A DNA stretch of 52,782 bases, taken from assembly GCA_016935975.1 (NCBI GenBank), contig JAFGPX010000186.1, forward strand, positions 1 through 52,782. Reading direction: 5' to 3'. Within the stretch, counting starts at the first letter, position 1. Every line of letters begins with the position of its first letter. The position numbers were made by a program, and so were the translations under genes. Of this stretch, positions 16,360-24,564 are shown piece by piece. Source of the stretch: Deltaproteobacteria bacterium (GTDB lineage: Bacteria > Myxococcota_A > Polyangia > Fen-1088). A model generated the notes under the pieces. It ran no database searches. It saw only the letters and a list, made by a program, of their open reading frames with translations, and was not told the origin of the DNA.

Positions 16360-17034
16360 TTAGCGCACTCGTGGCGAAGGCAAGGGCAAGTCCTTTGCGT
16401 TCGGCCTGGCTATCCCGCGCCATGGCCAGCTCGCGCGTGCCTCGGGTGGCAGCCTGCCGTGGCGTCTGACGTACTCCGCGACGAAGGCGCAGGTGGCGGG
16501 GTTGACGTAGCCCCCCCCGCGCAGCGGCCCGAACTCGGGAAGGTAGCGTGCCGCGATGGCCGCGAAGAGCTCGTCTCGCCGAGCCTTGGCCACCACGCTG
16601 GCAGCGGCCACCGCCACATGGACCGATTCGGCGCGGTCGTGGGCCTCGAGCTGCGGGAATTCCCCGGCCAGCGGCGAGAACAAGGCCCGGCCGTCGGCAA
16701 CGATACGCGCGCATTCCGGGGCGTCGCGCACGAGCCGCCGCGCGCGCTCGCGCTCGAGATGGTTGAGCGCTCCGCGCGCCACGTGTCGATCGATCTCGGC
16801 CACCTCGCAGATCTCCGTTGCCACCCATGCCGCGTGCCGAGAAACAAGAGCGGCGAGTTCGGCGCGCCGGCAACGCGCAGCGGCGTTCGAGCCAAAGGCC
16901 TTCGAGTCCCTGACCCCTGCCTGGGCCAGCAAGCGGGCGTCGTCCTCGTCGAGGGCGACCGCAGCCAGGACCATGGGGCCAATTCCCGGGCCCCGGCCCG
17001 CTTCGTCAATGCCAAGCACGAGGTGCGACCGCAT
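16360..17034 (-). CDS. rnhB: Ribonuclease HII
   Basis: 224 residues. The signature GIDEAGRGP (8-16) supplies the catalytic Asp10 and Glu11; the DSK motif near residue 43 and further acidic residues follow in their usual places. RNase HII cleaves RNA in RNA-DNA hybrids and removes single ribonucleotides from DNA. It reads into tadA. The divergent TPR gene starts at 17134, leaving a 99-bp shared promoter region. Length and motifs are normal. Confidence 0.93.
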   Translation of the reverse strand: MRSHLVLGIDEAGRGPGIGPMVLAAVALDEDDARLLAQAGVRDSKAFGSNAAARCRRAELAALVSRHAAWVATEICEVAEIDRHVARGALNHLERERARRLVRDAPECARIVADGRALFSPLAGEFPQLEAHDRAESVHVAVAAASVVAKARRDELFAAIAARYLPEFGPLRGGGYVNPATCAFVAEYVRRHGRLPPEARASWPWRGIARPNAKDLPLPSPRVR

Positions 17035-17133
17035 GTGCGCACGAACACGGATCCGGCGAGAATCGACCTTGGGCTTTCCTTTCGTCCGTGAGGTAGTCTT
17101 AGACTTGCTTTATACCGCGCTGCCGAGAAGCCG

Positions 17134-18105
17134 ATGAGTCCAAAACCCAAGAGCGGCATTGCCGCGCAGCCCTCGCAGGGCTCCGCGTCCGGCGGCGCGA
17201 AAGCTCAGTTCGACACCTTCGAGACGAAGTTCTTCGAGCAGGGCGATGCAGGCGCCGAGCCACCGGTCGAGGTGGAGAGGTTCGACGATCTCGAAGAGCC
17301 CCGGCAAGGCAGGAAGGCCGTCTCGACTCGCCAGTTCCTGCTCGGGGTGGCGGTCGGGAGCATGGCCATGGCCGTCCTCGGTTGCCTGGGGCTGTGGCTG
17401 GCTGGCAAGCGTTCGGCTCCGCCCGCCCAGGTCGCTGCGGCGCTGGTGCCGGCGGCGACCGGCGCCTCGGCGGGCCAGGCCGATCCCGCGTCCGTGCCGG
17501 CCGCGACGACGCCCGCCGTGGCTGCTGCCGCCCCCGGCAACCCGGAGCCGTCGGCTCCATCCGGGGCGCCGGCGCCCGCCGCGCCTGTCGCGGCCGACCC
17601 GGACCCCGCGCCCGCGCTGCCCGCGGCAGCGCCTGGGCCGGTTGCCGCCTTGCCGGAAGACAAGGCCGCTTCTGCCGCGGTCCCGGCGCCGGTCGCAGAG
17701 CCGCCACCCGCCTCCGCCACGCAGGCGCAACCCACGTTAGCGGCGGAGGCCGACCCCGCGCTGGCGCGCAGCGAGTGCAGGGAGGCCATCGCCGCGAAGC
17801 GGGGCAAGGCGATTCTCGCGACCTGTCCGCAGGCCTTCGCCACCGATCCGGGGGCCGCGGATATCGCCGTCGCTCTGGCCAAGATCGAGTTCGAGCGCGG
17901 CCGGAGCGCGCAGGCGCTCGCCTGGGGCAAGAAGGCCGTCGCCGCCGATGCGAACGCGGCCGATGCGTACGTCTTCATCGGCGGCGCGGAGCAGAGCGCC
18001 GGGCGTCGCAAAGCCGCCGTGGAAGCCTATCGGCGCTACCTGCGGCTAGCGCCCAACGGCCACTACGCCGCGGACCTGCGCGCTATCGTCGGCTCGGCCC
18101 GGTAG
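17134..18105 (+). CDS. Membrane-anchored TPR protein with Pro/Ala-rich linker
   Basis: 323 residues. The N-terminal 65 residues are polar. One transmembrane helix follows at about 68-90, then an Ala/Pro-rich spacer of about 110 residues. The C-terminal 100 residues hold TPR-like helices (VALAKIEFERGRSAQALAW, ADAYVFIGGAEQSAGRRKAA). The layout suggests a periplasmic interaction module held away from the inner membrane. It is convergent with hslO with a 4-nt gap. A TTATAC at 17110-17115 could be a -10 box, but no -35 element is convincing. The function is not recognisable. Confidence 0.7.
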   Translation: MSPKPKSGIAAQPSQGSASGGAKAQFDTFETKFFEQGDAGAEPPVEVERFDDLEEPRQGRKAVSTRQFLLGVAVGSMAMAVLGCLGLWLAGKRSAPPAQVAAALVPAATGASAGQADPASVPAATTPAVAAAAPGNPEPSAPSGAPAPAAPVAADPDPAPALPAAAPGPVAALPEDKAASAAVPAPVAEPPPASATQAQPTLAAEADPALARSECREAIAAKRGKAILATCPQAFATDPGAADIAVALAKIEFERGRSAQALAWGKKAVAADANAADAYVFIGGAEQSAGRRKAAVEAYRRYLRLAPNGHYAADLRAIVGSAR

Positions 18106-18109
18106 AGGG

Positions 18110-19057
18110 CTAGTTGCGCGGCCGGTCTTGCGCGCGCTTGCGCCGGATCCGTTCCACTTCCGCCTCGGTGAACCGGTACTGGATCCCACAGAAATTGCAG
18201 GTCACTTCTGCCGTGCCGGAGTCGAGGATCATTTCCTCGAGATCCTCGGGCCGCAACATGCCGAGCGTGGCCTCGGCCCGCTGTCGCGTGCACGGGCAGA
18301 AGAAGCCGACTTGGCGCACCTCGAGGACGCGCATGCCCTCGGCGCACTGGCCGAGCGCCGTCTTGGCGATGGCCTCGGGATGGAGCTGGTCGCAAGACGA
18401 GGCCTCGCGCACCATTTTCGAGAAGACGGGTCCGGGCAGGGTGGCGCGCAGGAACTCGACCACGGCCGCGCCGTGCGCTTGCGGCAGAGTCTGCACCAGC
18501 AAGCCGGCCGCGGCGGTGACGCCGCCCTCGCCATCGACCAGCACGTCGCAGCGGACTAGGCTGTCGATCTGCTCGCTGGTGCCGAGGTAGCGTTCGACTT
18601 CCTCGTCGATCTCGCCGCTATGCATGGCGACCTGCCCGCCGTAGTTCTGGGCCAACCCGAGATCCCTGATTACGCTGACCACGCCTTGTCTGCCGATGGC
18701 GGGGCCAATCTCGAGGCGGCTGGGTTCGGCCAGCGATGGCTCCCAGGCGCAAGCCTGCGGCCGCTTCACGAAGCCGCGGACCCGGCCCGACGAGCGGGCG
18801 TCCACCGTGACACCGCCGAGTGGCCCGTCGCCCAGCACCTGCAACGTCACCTGCTCCTCGTCCTTGGTCAACGTCGCGAGCAACAGGCCGGCCACGGCGG
18901 CGCGGCCCAGGGCCACGGCCGGCACGCCCCGGGTGTGGTGGCGTCTTGCCATCTCGCGCACGGCCTCGGTCGCGGTCGCGACCACCACGCGCGCTCGGCC
19001 CCCTTCGATGAGAGCGCGTAGGATTCGGTCCGTGCCTGGCGCCTCGCTATGGCTCAC
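18110..19057 (-). CDS. hslO: Redox-regulated chaperone Hsp33
   Basis: 315 residues from a GTG at 19057; longer in-frame sequence is not protein-like. The zinc/redox motif is complete: CPC (Cys254, Cys256) and CNFC (Cys287, Cys290), with the usual spacing of about 30 residues. Hsp33 is switched on by oxidative unfolding when these cysteines form disulfides, and it then holds unfolding proteins. The N-terminal domain contains the expected GRAAVAGLLLAT segment and Gly-rich turns. It is monocistronic and divergent from the OmpA-type gene. Confidence 0.93.
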   Translation of the reverse strand: MSHSEAPGTDRILRALIEGGRARVVVATATEAVREMARRHHTRGVPAVALGRAAVAGLLLATLTKDEEQVTLQVLGDGPLGGVTVDARSSGRVRGFVKRPQACAWEPSLAEPSRLEIGPAIGRQGVVSVIRDLGLAQNYGGQVAMHSGEIDEEVERYLGTSEQIDSLVRCDVLVDGEGGVTAAAGLLVQTLPQAHGAAVVEFLRATLPGPVFSKMVREASSCDQLHPEAIAKTALGQCAEGMRVLEVRQVGFFCPCTRQRAEATLGMLRPEDLEEMILDSGTAEVTCNFCGIQYRFTEAEVERIRRKRAQDRPRN

Positions 19058-19098
19058 ACCGTCCGTGTAGCATGGGATCAGGGACGGAGGATGGCGGA

Positions 19099-19126
19099 TT
19101 GCGCGGCGGTGCCGGTGCCCTATAAT
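19099..19126 (+). promoter_or_regulatory. Sigma-70-type promoter for the OmpA/TSP3 operon
   Basis: TTGCGC (19099-19104), a 16-nt spacer and a perfect TATAAT (19121-19126). The predicted start is near 19133, about 50 nt ahead of the start codon. A perfect -10 box is rare in this GC-rich sequence, which suggests strong constitutive expression, as expected for an abundant outer-membrane protein. Confidence 0.6.
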
Positions 19127-19183
19127 GGCGCCGGCTGGCCGTCTGACGCGGCCTTTCACAATACCCAATTCCACTAGGTGAAC

Positions 19184-20833
19184 ATGACAAACGGCAAGAG
19201 AGCAAGGTTGGCAGCAGGCTCGATTCTGGTAGCGTTGCTCGTCGCTCCCGGCTGGGCATTCGCCCAGAACGGCTTCACGCTGGACCGGTTCCAGCCGGCC
19301 CCGGCCGGGGACAGGTTCTTCGGCGTGCAGGGCGGCGACCCCGGGGGGCACTTGTCGCCGCGCGCGATGTTGCTTGCGGACTACGCCTACAAGCCCCTCG
19401 TCCTTCACCAAGCGAGCGACGACACGGAGGTCGGCGCTGTTGTCGGAAATCAACTCTTCCTGCACGTAGGCGCGGGCATCTCGCTATGGGACCGCCTGTG
19501 GATCTCGGCGAGCATGCCGTTCGCGCTCTATGCGGACGGGGACGACCCGGTGGCGGCTCGCTCCCCTTCGGGCGCGGCGCTTGGCGATGTGCGGGCCGGG
19601 GTGCGGGTGCGGTTGGTGGGGGAGAACCGCTCGCTCGCGACCCTGGCGCTGGCCGGGTACGTCTTTTTCCCGACCGGGGACAAGGAGCAATTCGCGGGAG
19701 CGGAGAACGTGCACGGCATGCCGGCGCTGGTGCTATCGGGCGAAACCGAGGACTTGGCGTACGCGGTGAATGCCGGGGTGGACCTGGGCAAGCGGTGGGA
19801 CGGGCCGGACGAGAAGCTGGGCAGCGACATGACCTTCGGGGCTGGCGTGGCCTATTTGTTGCTGGACGGGATGCTGCAGGTGGGACCCGAGATCTACGGC
19901 AGCACGGCGATGACTGGGACGAACAGCTTCACTCGCGAGACGACGAATCTGGAGGCGATCGTGGGAGCGCGCATGCGGGTGGGGCCGTTGGTGTTCGGAC
20001 TGGGTGGGGGGCCCGGGATCACCCAGGCCATGGGCACGCCCACGCTGCGCGGGTTGGCCAGCGTCGCGTACGCGCCGCTGCCACCCAAGCCGGCGCCGCC
20101 GCCGCCGCCACCCGTCGCGCCGCCACCCCCACCGCCACCGGATCGGGACGGCGACGGAATCCTGGACAAGGACGACGCGTGCCCGGATGAGCCCGGGATT
20201 GGCAGCAGCGATCCGCAGAAGAACGGGTGTCCGCCGCCGCCGCCGGATCGGGACGGCGACGGAATCCTGGACAAGGACGACGCGTGTCCGGACCTGGCGG
20301 GCGTAATGAGCAGCGACCCGACGCAGAACGGGTGTCCGCCGGACACGGACGGCGACGGCATCCGCGACGACGTGGACGCGTGTCCGCGTGAGAAGGGCAA
20401 GCCGGACGCGGATCCGCAGAAGAACGGGTGTCCGGGCAAGGTGCGTGTGACGGAGGAGGAGATCGTCATCTTGGAGCAGGTGCGGTTCAAGACGGGCAGC
20501 TCCAAGATCCTGCCGGCGAGCGACGAGCTTCTGACGCAGGTCGCGGCGGTGCTGGCCGAGCATCCGGAAATCCTGAAGGTCGAGGTGCAGGGGCACACGG
20601 ACAACCGGGGCAAGAGGAAGTACAACAAGAAGCTGTCGGAGAAGCGAGCCGCGTCGGTGGTGAAGTGGCTGGTGAAGCGCGGGCAGGTGGACGCCGGCCG
20701 ATTGACGTCGCACGGGTATGGCATGGAAGAGCCAATCGCGGAAAACGACACGGCGGAAGGCCGGCAGAAGAACCGGCGCGTGCAGTTCAAGATCGTGGAG
20801 AAGACGAGCCGGAAGAGTGAGGTGTCGCAATGA
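19184..20833 (+). CDS. OmpA-family outer-membrane protein with TSP3 repeats
   Basis: 549 residues from the ATG at 19184 (AGGTG just upstream; a GTG at 19178 is the alternative). It has a signal peptide ending GWAFA, then a domain of about 270 residues with alternating beta strands (a possible beta-barrel), a Pro-rich hinge, and three thrombospondin type 3 calcium-binding repeats (DRDGDGILDKDDACPD). The C-terminal OmpA/MotB domain contains VEVQGHTDNRG and ends NRRVQFKI, and would bind peptidoglycan. The protein probably ties the outer membrane to the wall. Its stop overlaps the ATG of the next gene by 4 nt. Confidence 0.88.
   Translation: MTNGKRARLAAGSILVALLVAPGWAFAQNGFTLDRFQPAPAGDRFFGVQGGDPGGHLSPRAMLLADYAYKPLVLHQASDDTEVGAVVGNQLFLHVGAGISLWDRLWISASMPFALYADGDDPVAARSPSGAALGDVRAGVRVRLVGENRSLATLALAGYVFFPTGDKEQFAGAENVHGMPALVLSGETEDLAYAVNAGVDLGKRWDGPDEKLGSDMTFGAGVAYLLLDGMLQVGPEIYGSTAMTGTNSFTRETTNLEAIVGARMRVGPLVFGLGGGPGITQAMGTPTLRGLASVAYAPLPPKPAPPPPPPVAPPPPPPPDRDGDGILDKDDACPDEPGIGSSDPQKNGCPPPPPDRDGDGILDKDDACPDLAGVMSSDPTQNGCPPDTDGDGIRDDVDACPREKGKPDADPQKNGCPGKVRVTEEEIVILEQVRFKTGSSKILPASDELLTQVAAVLAEHPEILKVEVQGHTDNRGKRKYNKKLSEKRAASVVKWLVKRGQVDAGRLTSHGYGMEEPIAENDTAEGRQKNRRVQFKIVEKTSRKSEVSQ
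20138..20286 (+). repeat. 105-bp tandem DNA repeat encoding TSP3 units
   Basis: Positions 20138-20181 and 20243-20286 are identical over 44 bp and are offset by 105 bp, i.e. 35 codons. A third, diverged unit starts near 20339. Identity at synonymous positions points to recent duplication or gene conversion within the calcium-binding linker, whose repeat number could therefore vary between strains. Confidence 0.75.
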
Positions 20834-21546
20834 AGCGCGTCAAGAGCACGAAGCTGACATCACGAAAGGGAGCATCCTGGGCTCTGGTCGTCGGGCCGCT
20901 GACCTTCCTGCTCGTAGCGGGCACGGGCTGCCAGTCGTTCTTCGAGAGCACGGACGATCAAGGCGACCCGTCGAATGTGTCCTGGACCGTCAGGGCGCTC
21001 GACGGCGTCGATGGCGGGGATCTCGATGCGGAGGGGCTCGATGCGGAGCCAGTCGACGTCGAGGCTGCGGACGCGGAGCCGGACGTGAGCCTTGGCGAGG
21101 ACGCAGGGGTTGGGCTCGACGTGCAGGCCCCGCAGCTCGATGGCGGCCCACTCGTCGTGGACGCGGAAACGCTCGATACGGAGCCAATCGACGGCGGGGC
21201 GGTCGACGTCGGCGTGGTCATCGATGTGCCCCGAGCGCCCGATCTTGGGGCCGAGGGGGACATCGCAGGTGACACGGCGCCGGATGCGTATGTCGGGGTG
21301 CCCGAGCCGGGCCCCGATACCGCGCCGCCGCCACCCGAAGCGGTACCCGATGCTGCGGTAGTACCGGTCAACCCGGACGTCGCGCCTCCGGTCAACGACG
21401 ACGCGGCGGTCCCGCCCGTGATCGCCTACGAGTACAAGGGTGGCGGCTTCTGCGCCATCTCCTCGTCGCGCTCGGCCTCACCCGCGGGCTTCGCATTGCT
21501 GGCCCTGGCCGGCCTGGCGCTGCTCCGTCGGCGCCGCAGGTCGTAG
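20830..21546 (+). CDS. Asp/Ala/Pro-rich exported protein with MYXO-CTERM-type tail
   Basis: 238 residues; the ATGA start overlaps the OmpA-type stop. A basic N-terminus and a hydrophobic segment ending LLVAGTGC form a signal peptide, possibly of a lipoprotein (Cys34), although the -3 residue is not ideal. Residues 40-195 are low-complexity and very acidic (DVEAADAEPDV, EGDIAGDTAPD), likely disordered and perhaps calcium-binding. The tail is a Cys (GGGFCAIS), a hydrophobic helix and RRRRRS, the MYXO-CTERM layout. Co-translation with the TSP3/OmpA protein suggests a shared role at the cell surface. I recognise no enzyme domain. Confidence 0.75.
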   Translation: MKRVKSTKLTSRKGASWALVVGPLTFLLVAGTGCQSFFESTDDQGDPSNVSWTVRALDGVDGGDLDAEGLDAEPVDVEAADAEPDVSLGEDAGVGLDVQAPQLDGGPLVVDAETLDTEPIDGGAVDVGVVIDVPRAPDLGAEGDIAGDTAPDAYVGVPEPGPDTAPPPPEAVPDAAVVPVNPDVAPPVNDDAAVPPVIAYEYKGGGFCAISSSRSASPAGFALLALAGLALLRRRRRS

Positions 21547-21566
21547 GTATCCCGTCACCGCGAAGG

Positions 21567-21593
21567 CATGGGAACCCGGTTCGGGTTCCCATG
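21567..21593. terminator. Bidirectional terminator hairpin
   Basis: A perfect 12-bp stem, CATGGGAACCCG and CGGGTTCCCATG, closes a 3-nt loop. It lies between the convergent ends of the MYXO-CTERM gene (21546) and the small lipoprotein gene (21620). There is no clear T-run on either side. The stem is perfectly symmetrical and could serve both strands. Confidence 0.65.
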
Positions 21594-21619
21594 AAGCTCT
21601 TGCCCCGTCTTGCCGGAGA

Positions 21620-22111
21620 CTACGGCCCCACTGTGGGCGGGCGTACGCCGTTGAGTAGCTGGATGTCCTGGCAGGTGTCGAGGCTGCCGCAGTCCGCGGT
21701 GCGGTTGGTGGCGTAGGTGTAGGTCACGCTACCTTGCAGCACGTCGCCAGTGAGAGTCGCTGCCAGGTGTGCGTTGCGGGTATAGGCGCAGGTACCGGTC
21801 GACCCCGGCATGGTTCCCTCGATCCACAAGTCGAGGTCATGGCCCGCGACCTGGCCCGTGAAGGTGTCGCTGCCCATGGCCAGTGCCAGGGCGATCCCGG
21901 CGATGCCTTTGACTTGCGCATTCACGTCGGAGCTGGCCTGCGTGACGACGATCTCCACGCCGGTCGAGGAATCGTTGACCGCGCCATTGAGGATGCCGCA
22001 GCCGGTTTCTTTGACCGTCAAGGACAGGGTGTAGGTCCCGGTCACGTCCGCCGGCGATTCGCTGCTGCATGCACAAGCGAGCACGACAGCAAACAGGGTC
22101 TTTCGGGTCAT
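21620..22111 (-). CDS. Small secreted lipoprotein, function unknown
   Basis: 163 residues from the ATG at 22111, preceded by GGAG at 9 nt. The N-terminus (MTRKTLFAVVLACACSS) is a lipoprotein-type signal with Cys13 or Cys15 as the lipidated residue. The mature part begins with ADVTGTYTLSLTV and has four further Cys residues and alternating Thr/Val/Leu strands, like a small beta-sandwich or lipocalin-like fold. It lies 69 nt downstream of the PBP1A gene on the same strand and may be transcribed with it. No family is recognised. Confidence 0.68.
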   Translation of the reverse strand: MTRKTLFAVVLACACSSESPADVTGTYTLSLTVKETGCGILNGAVNDSSTGVEIVVTQASSDVNAQVKGIAGIALALAMGSDTFTGQVAGHDLDLWIEGTMPGSTGTCAYTRNAHLAATLTGDVLQGSVTYTYATNRTADCGSLDTCQDIQLLNGVRPPTVGP

Positions 22112-22180
22112 GGCAGATTTCTCCAGTCCCTTGATGGACACCGCCGGGGCGATTCTCTGCAAGCCCGAAAATGGGCAAGG

Positions 22181-24559
22181 TCACGGGCCATCGTGGGCTC
22201 CGAGCAGCAGTTGGTCGGGATTCATCTCCTCGCCCGGTGCCGCGGCGCTGTCGACGGGCGCGGTGCCATCGAGGAAGACCTCTTCGATGCCCTCGCTGCC
22301 GGGGGCCGGCAGAAGGCCCGTGGCCGGGTCGATGCGCGCCACCACGACGCCCGGGGGTTGGGAGAAGTCCGAGATGGTAGTGCCGGCCAGCGCGCGAGTC
22401 ATGAAATCGACCCAGATGGGTAGGGCCGCGTGCGCGCCCTCTTCCCCTCGGCCCAGGCTCCGGCGCTCGTCGAACCCGACCCACACCGCGGCCAAGAGCT
22501 CGGGGGTGAAGCCGACGAACCAGGCGTCGCGGTTGTTGTCGGTCGTGCCGGTCTTGCCGGCGGCCGGCCGCTGCAGCTTGGCGGCGGCGCTGCGGGCCGT
22601 GCCCGACTCGACCACGCTGCGCAGAAGCGAGGTGATGACGTAGGCGGTTTCGGGCCGGATGGTCTGCTTGAGCTCGGGCGCGGGCACCGGTTCGTTGCCG
22701 AACGCCGTGACCAGACGGGGCTCGCCCCACTGGCCGCCCGAGGCGAAGGTGGCATAGGCGTTGGCCAGCGCGATGGGCGTGACCGTGGCCGTACCCAGGG
22801 CCAGCGAGAGATCCAGATGCTCCGGCGGGGGCAAATCGAGGCCGGCGTGCGTGGCCAGCTCGCGCGTGGCGAGGATGCCGACATCCGAGAGCAGCTTGAT
22901 ACTGACGGTGTTGATGGAATCGGCCAAGGCCACGCGCAGGCGCACCGGCCCGCGAAACTTGCTCTTTTCGTAGTTCTGCGGTTTCCAGAGCTTGAAGACC
23001 TCGGGGCTGTCGTTCACCACCGAGGCCGCGGTGTACTTGTTCGACTCGATGGCCGCGGCGTAGACGAAGGGCTTGAAGGCCGAGCCGGGCTGTCGCTGCG
23101 CCCGCTGGCTGCGATCGAAGCCGCCCGGGCGGTAGCCGTACCCCCCGACCAGGGCCAGGACGTCCCGGCGCGCGGGATCGAGCACGACCATGGCGCCTTG
23201 CGGTCCCAACTCCAACGCGAGGCCGGGATTGCCGTCTTCGTCTCGCTTGCGTTCGGGGGCCAGTCGCACGCGCACGACATCGCCCGGCCGGAAGCGCTCG
23301 GCAAGCGGCTTGCTGTCGTGGTTGTAGCGAGGCTCGGCCGCGAGGTCGACGACGCCGACGCCCTTGCCGAGAAAGACGGTGAGCCGGACATCCTTGGCAT
23401 CGTCGCCGATCTTCTCGACTTTCTCGACGATACCGTCGACTTTGTCGGCCTCCGTGATCGGCTTTCTGGCGCGTTCGGCCGTCAGATCGCCGCGTTTCCT
23501 GTCGATGGCCCGACCGGACAGACGCGCGAGCGGCCCGCGGTAGTTGTGGCGCTGGTCGATCTCCTCGAGCCCGGCCTCGAGCGCCTGGCGCGCCAGCAGT
23601 TGGAGGCCGGCGTCGATGGTGGTCCTGACATCGATGCCGAGGTTTGCGAGCTTGCCCTTGCCGAAACGCTCCTCGACGCGTTTGCGCACGAGGTCCACGG
23701 CTTCGGGCGCCAGGTTGATCTGCCCGGATCCCTCGGGAATCACCGCGATGGGCGCGGCTGCGAGTTTGCGCGCGTCGTCTTCGTAGATGTACTCCAGCCT
23801 GGCCATCTGCCCGAGCACGTAGATCTGCCGCTGCTTGGCCGCGTCGGGATGCTTGTAGGGCGACAAGCGCTCGGGCGACTGCAGGAGCCCGGCCAGAAGC
23901 GCCGCCTCGCCCGTCTCGACGTCGGAGATCGACTTGCCGAAGTAGTAGCGCGCGGCCTCCTCGACACCATAGCGGCCGTGGCCGAAGTACATCTGGTTCA
24001 GATAAATGGAGAGCACCTCTTCCTTGGAGAAGCGCTGGGTAAGCCGGCGCGCCAAGATGATCTCCTGCACCTTGCGGCGCATGCTCTTCTCGGGCGTGAG
24101 CAGAAGCTGCTTGACCACCTGCTGGGTGATGGTCGAGGCGCCCTGCGCGAACTTGCGCCGCAGCACGTTCTCGACGAGGGCGCGCACCATGCCCTTGTAG
24201 TCGATGCCCTCGTGCTCGAAGTACTCGGCATCCTCGGCCGCCAACAGGGCCTTGATCATGATCCGGGGGATCTTGTCGTACGAAACCACCGTGCGGTGCA
24301 CGGTGCCGAGCTCGCCGAGGAACCTGCCCTCGCGGTCGAGCACCTTGACGATCTGCTCCGGGTGGTAGTCGCCGATGCCGCGCAGGCCGGGCAGGCTGGG
24401 ATCCTGGCCGTAGTAGTAGAAGATGCCGAAGAGGGCGCCCCCGGCCGCCAGCACGGGCAGCAGCAGAAGGATGCCGAGGACCGCCAGACGGCGGAGCCAC
24501 TTCCGCTCGCGCTTCTTCTTTCGGCGCGGAGGGGTGTTGCTTTCGCCGGCAGCGGCCAT
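22181..24559 (-). CDS. mrcA: Class A penicillin-binding protein, PBP1A-type
   Basis: 792 residues. A short basic cytoplasmic tail is followed by a transmembrane helix at about 24-48. The GT51 glycosyltransferase domain (about 75-250) has catalytic Glu109 in AAEDAEYFEHEG and STITQQ at 142-147. An OB-like insert follows (about 340-450). The transpeptidase domain carries S493-x-x-K496 (GSAFKPF), S548-I-N and K669-T-G. All key residues are present, so it should both polymerise and cross-link peptidoglycan. The ATG at 24559 is 5 nt after the stop of the upstream AsmA-like/GT51 gene, so the two polymerases are made from one transcript. Confidence 0.92.
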   Translation of the reverse strand: MAAAGESNTPPRRKKKRERKWLRRLAVLGILLLLPVLAAGGALFGIFYYYGQDPSLPGLRGIGDYHPEQIVKVLDREGRFLGELGTVHRTVVSYDKIPRIMIKALLAAEDAEYFEHEGIDYKGMVRALVENVLRRKFAQGASTITQQVVKQLLLTPEKSMRRKVQEIILARRLTQRFSKEEVLSIYLNQMYFGHGRYGVEEAARYYFGKSISDVETGEAALLAGLLQSPERLSPYKHPDAAKQRQIYVLGQMARLEYIYEDDARKLAAAPIAVIPEGSGQINLAPEAVDLVRKRVEERFGKGKLANLGIDVRTTIDAGLQLLARQALEAGLEEIDQRHNYRGPLARLSGRAIDRKRGDLTAERARKPITEADKVDGIVEKVEKIGDDAKDVRLTVFLGKGVGVVDLAAEPRYNHDSKPLAERFRPGDVVRVRLAPERKRDEDGNPGLALELGPQGAMVVLDPARRDVLALVGGYGYRPGGFDRSQRAQRQPGSAFKPFVYAAAIESNKYTAASVVNDSPEVFKLWKPQNYEKSKFRGPVRLRVALADSINTVSIKLLSDVGILATRELATHAGLDLPPPEHLDLSLALGTATVTPIALANAYATFASGGQWGEPRLVTAFGNEPVPAPELKQTIRPETAYVITSLLRSVVESGTARSAAAKLQRPAAGKTGTTDNNRDAWFVGFTPELLAAVWVGFDERRSLGRGEEGAHAALPIWVDFMTRALAGTTISDFSQPPGVVVARIDPATGLLPAPGSEGIEEVFLDGTAPVDSAAAPGEEMNPDQLLLGAHDGP

Positions 24560-24564
24560 CGTGT

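Noticed and set aside
17086..17115. TTATAC as a -10 box for the TPR gene
   Set aside because: No -35-like hexamer lies 16-18 nt upstream, and AT-rich hexamers alone are weak evidence, so it is mentioned only in the gene entry.
21837..24500. An 887-codon frame in another frame of the PBP1A gene
   Set aside because: It is Arg/Gly/Ala-rich without domain motifs, while the overlapping frame carries complete PBP1A motifs.
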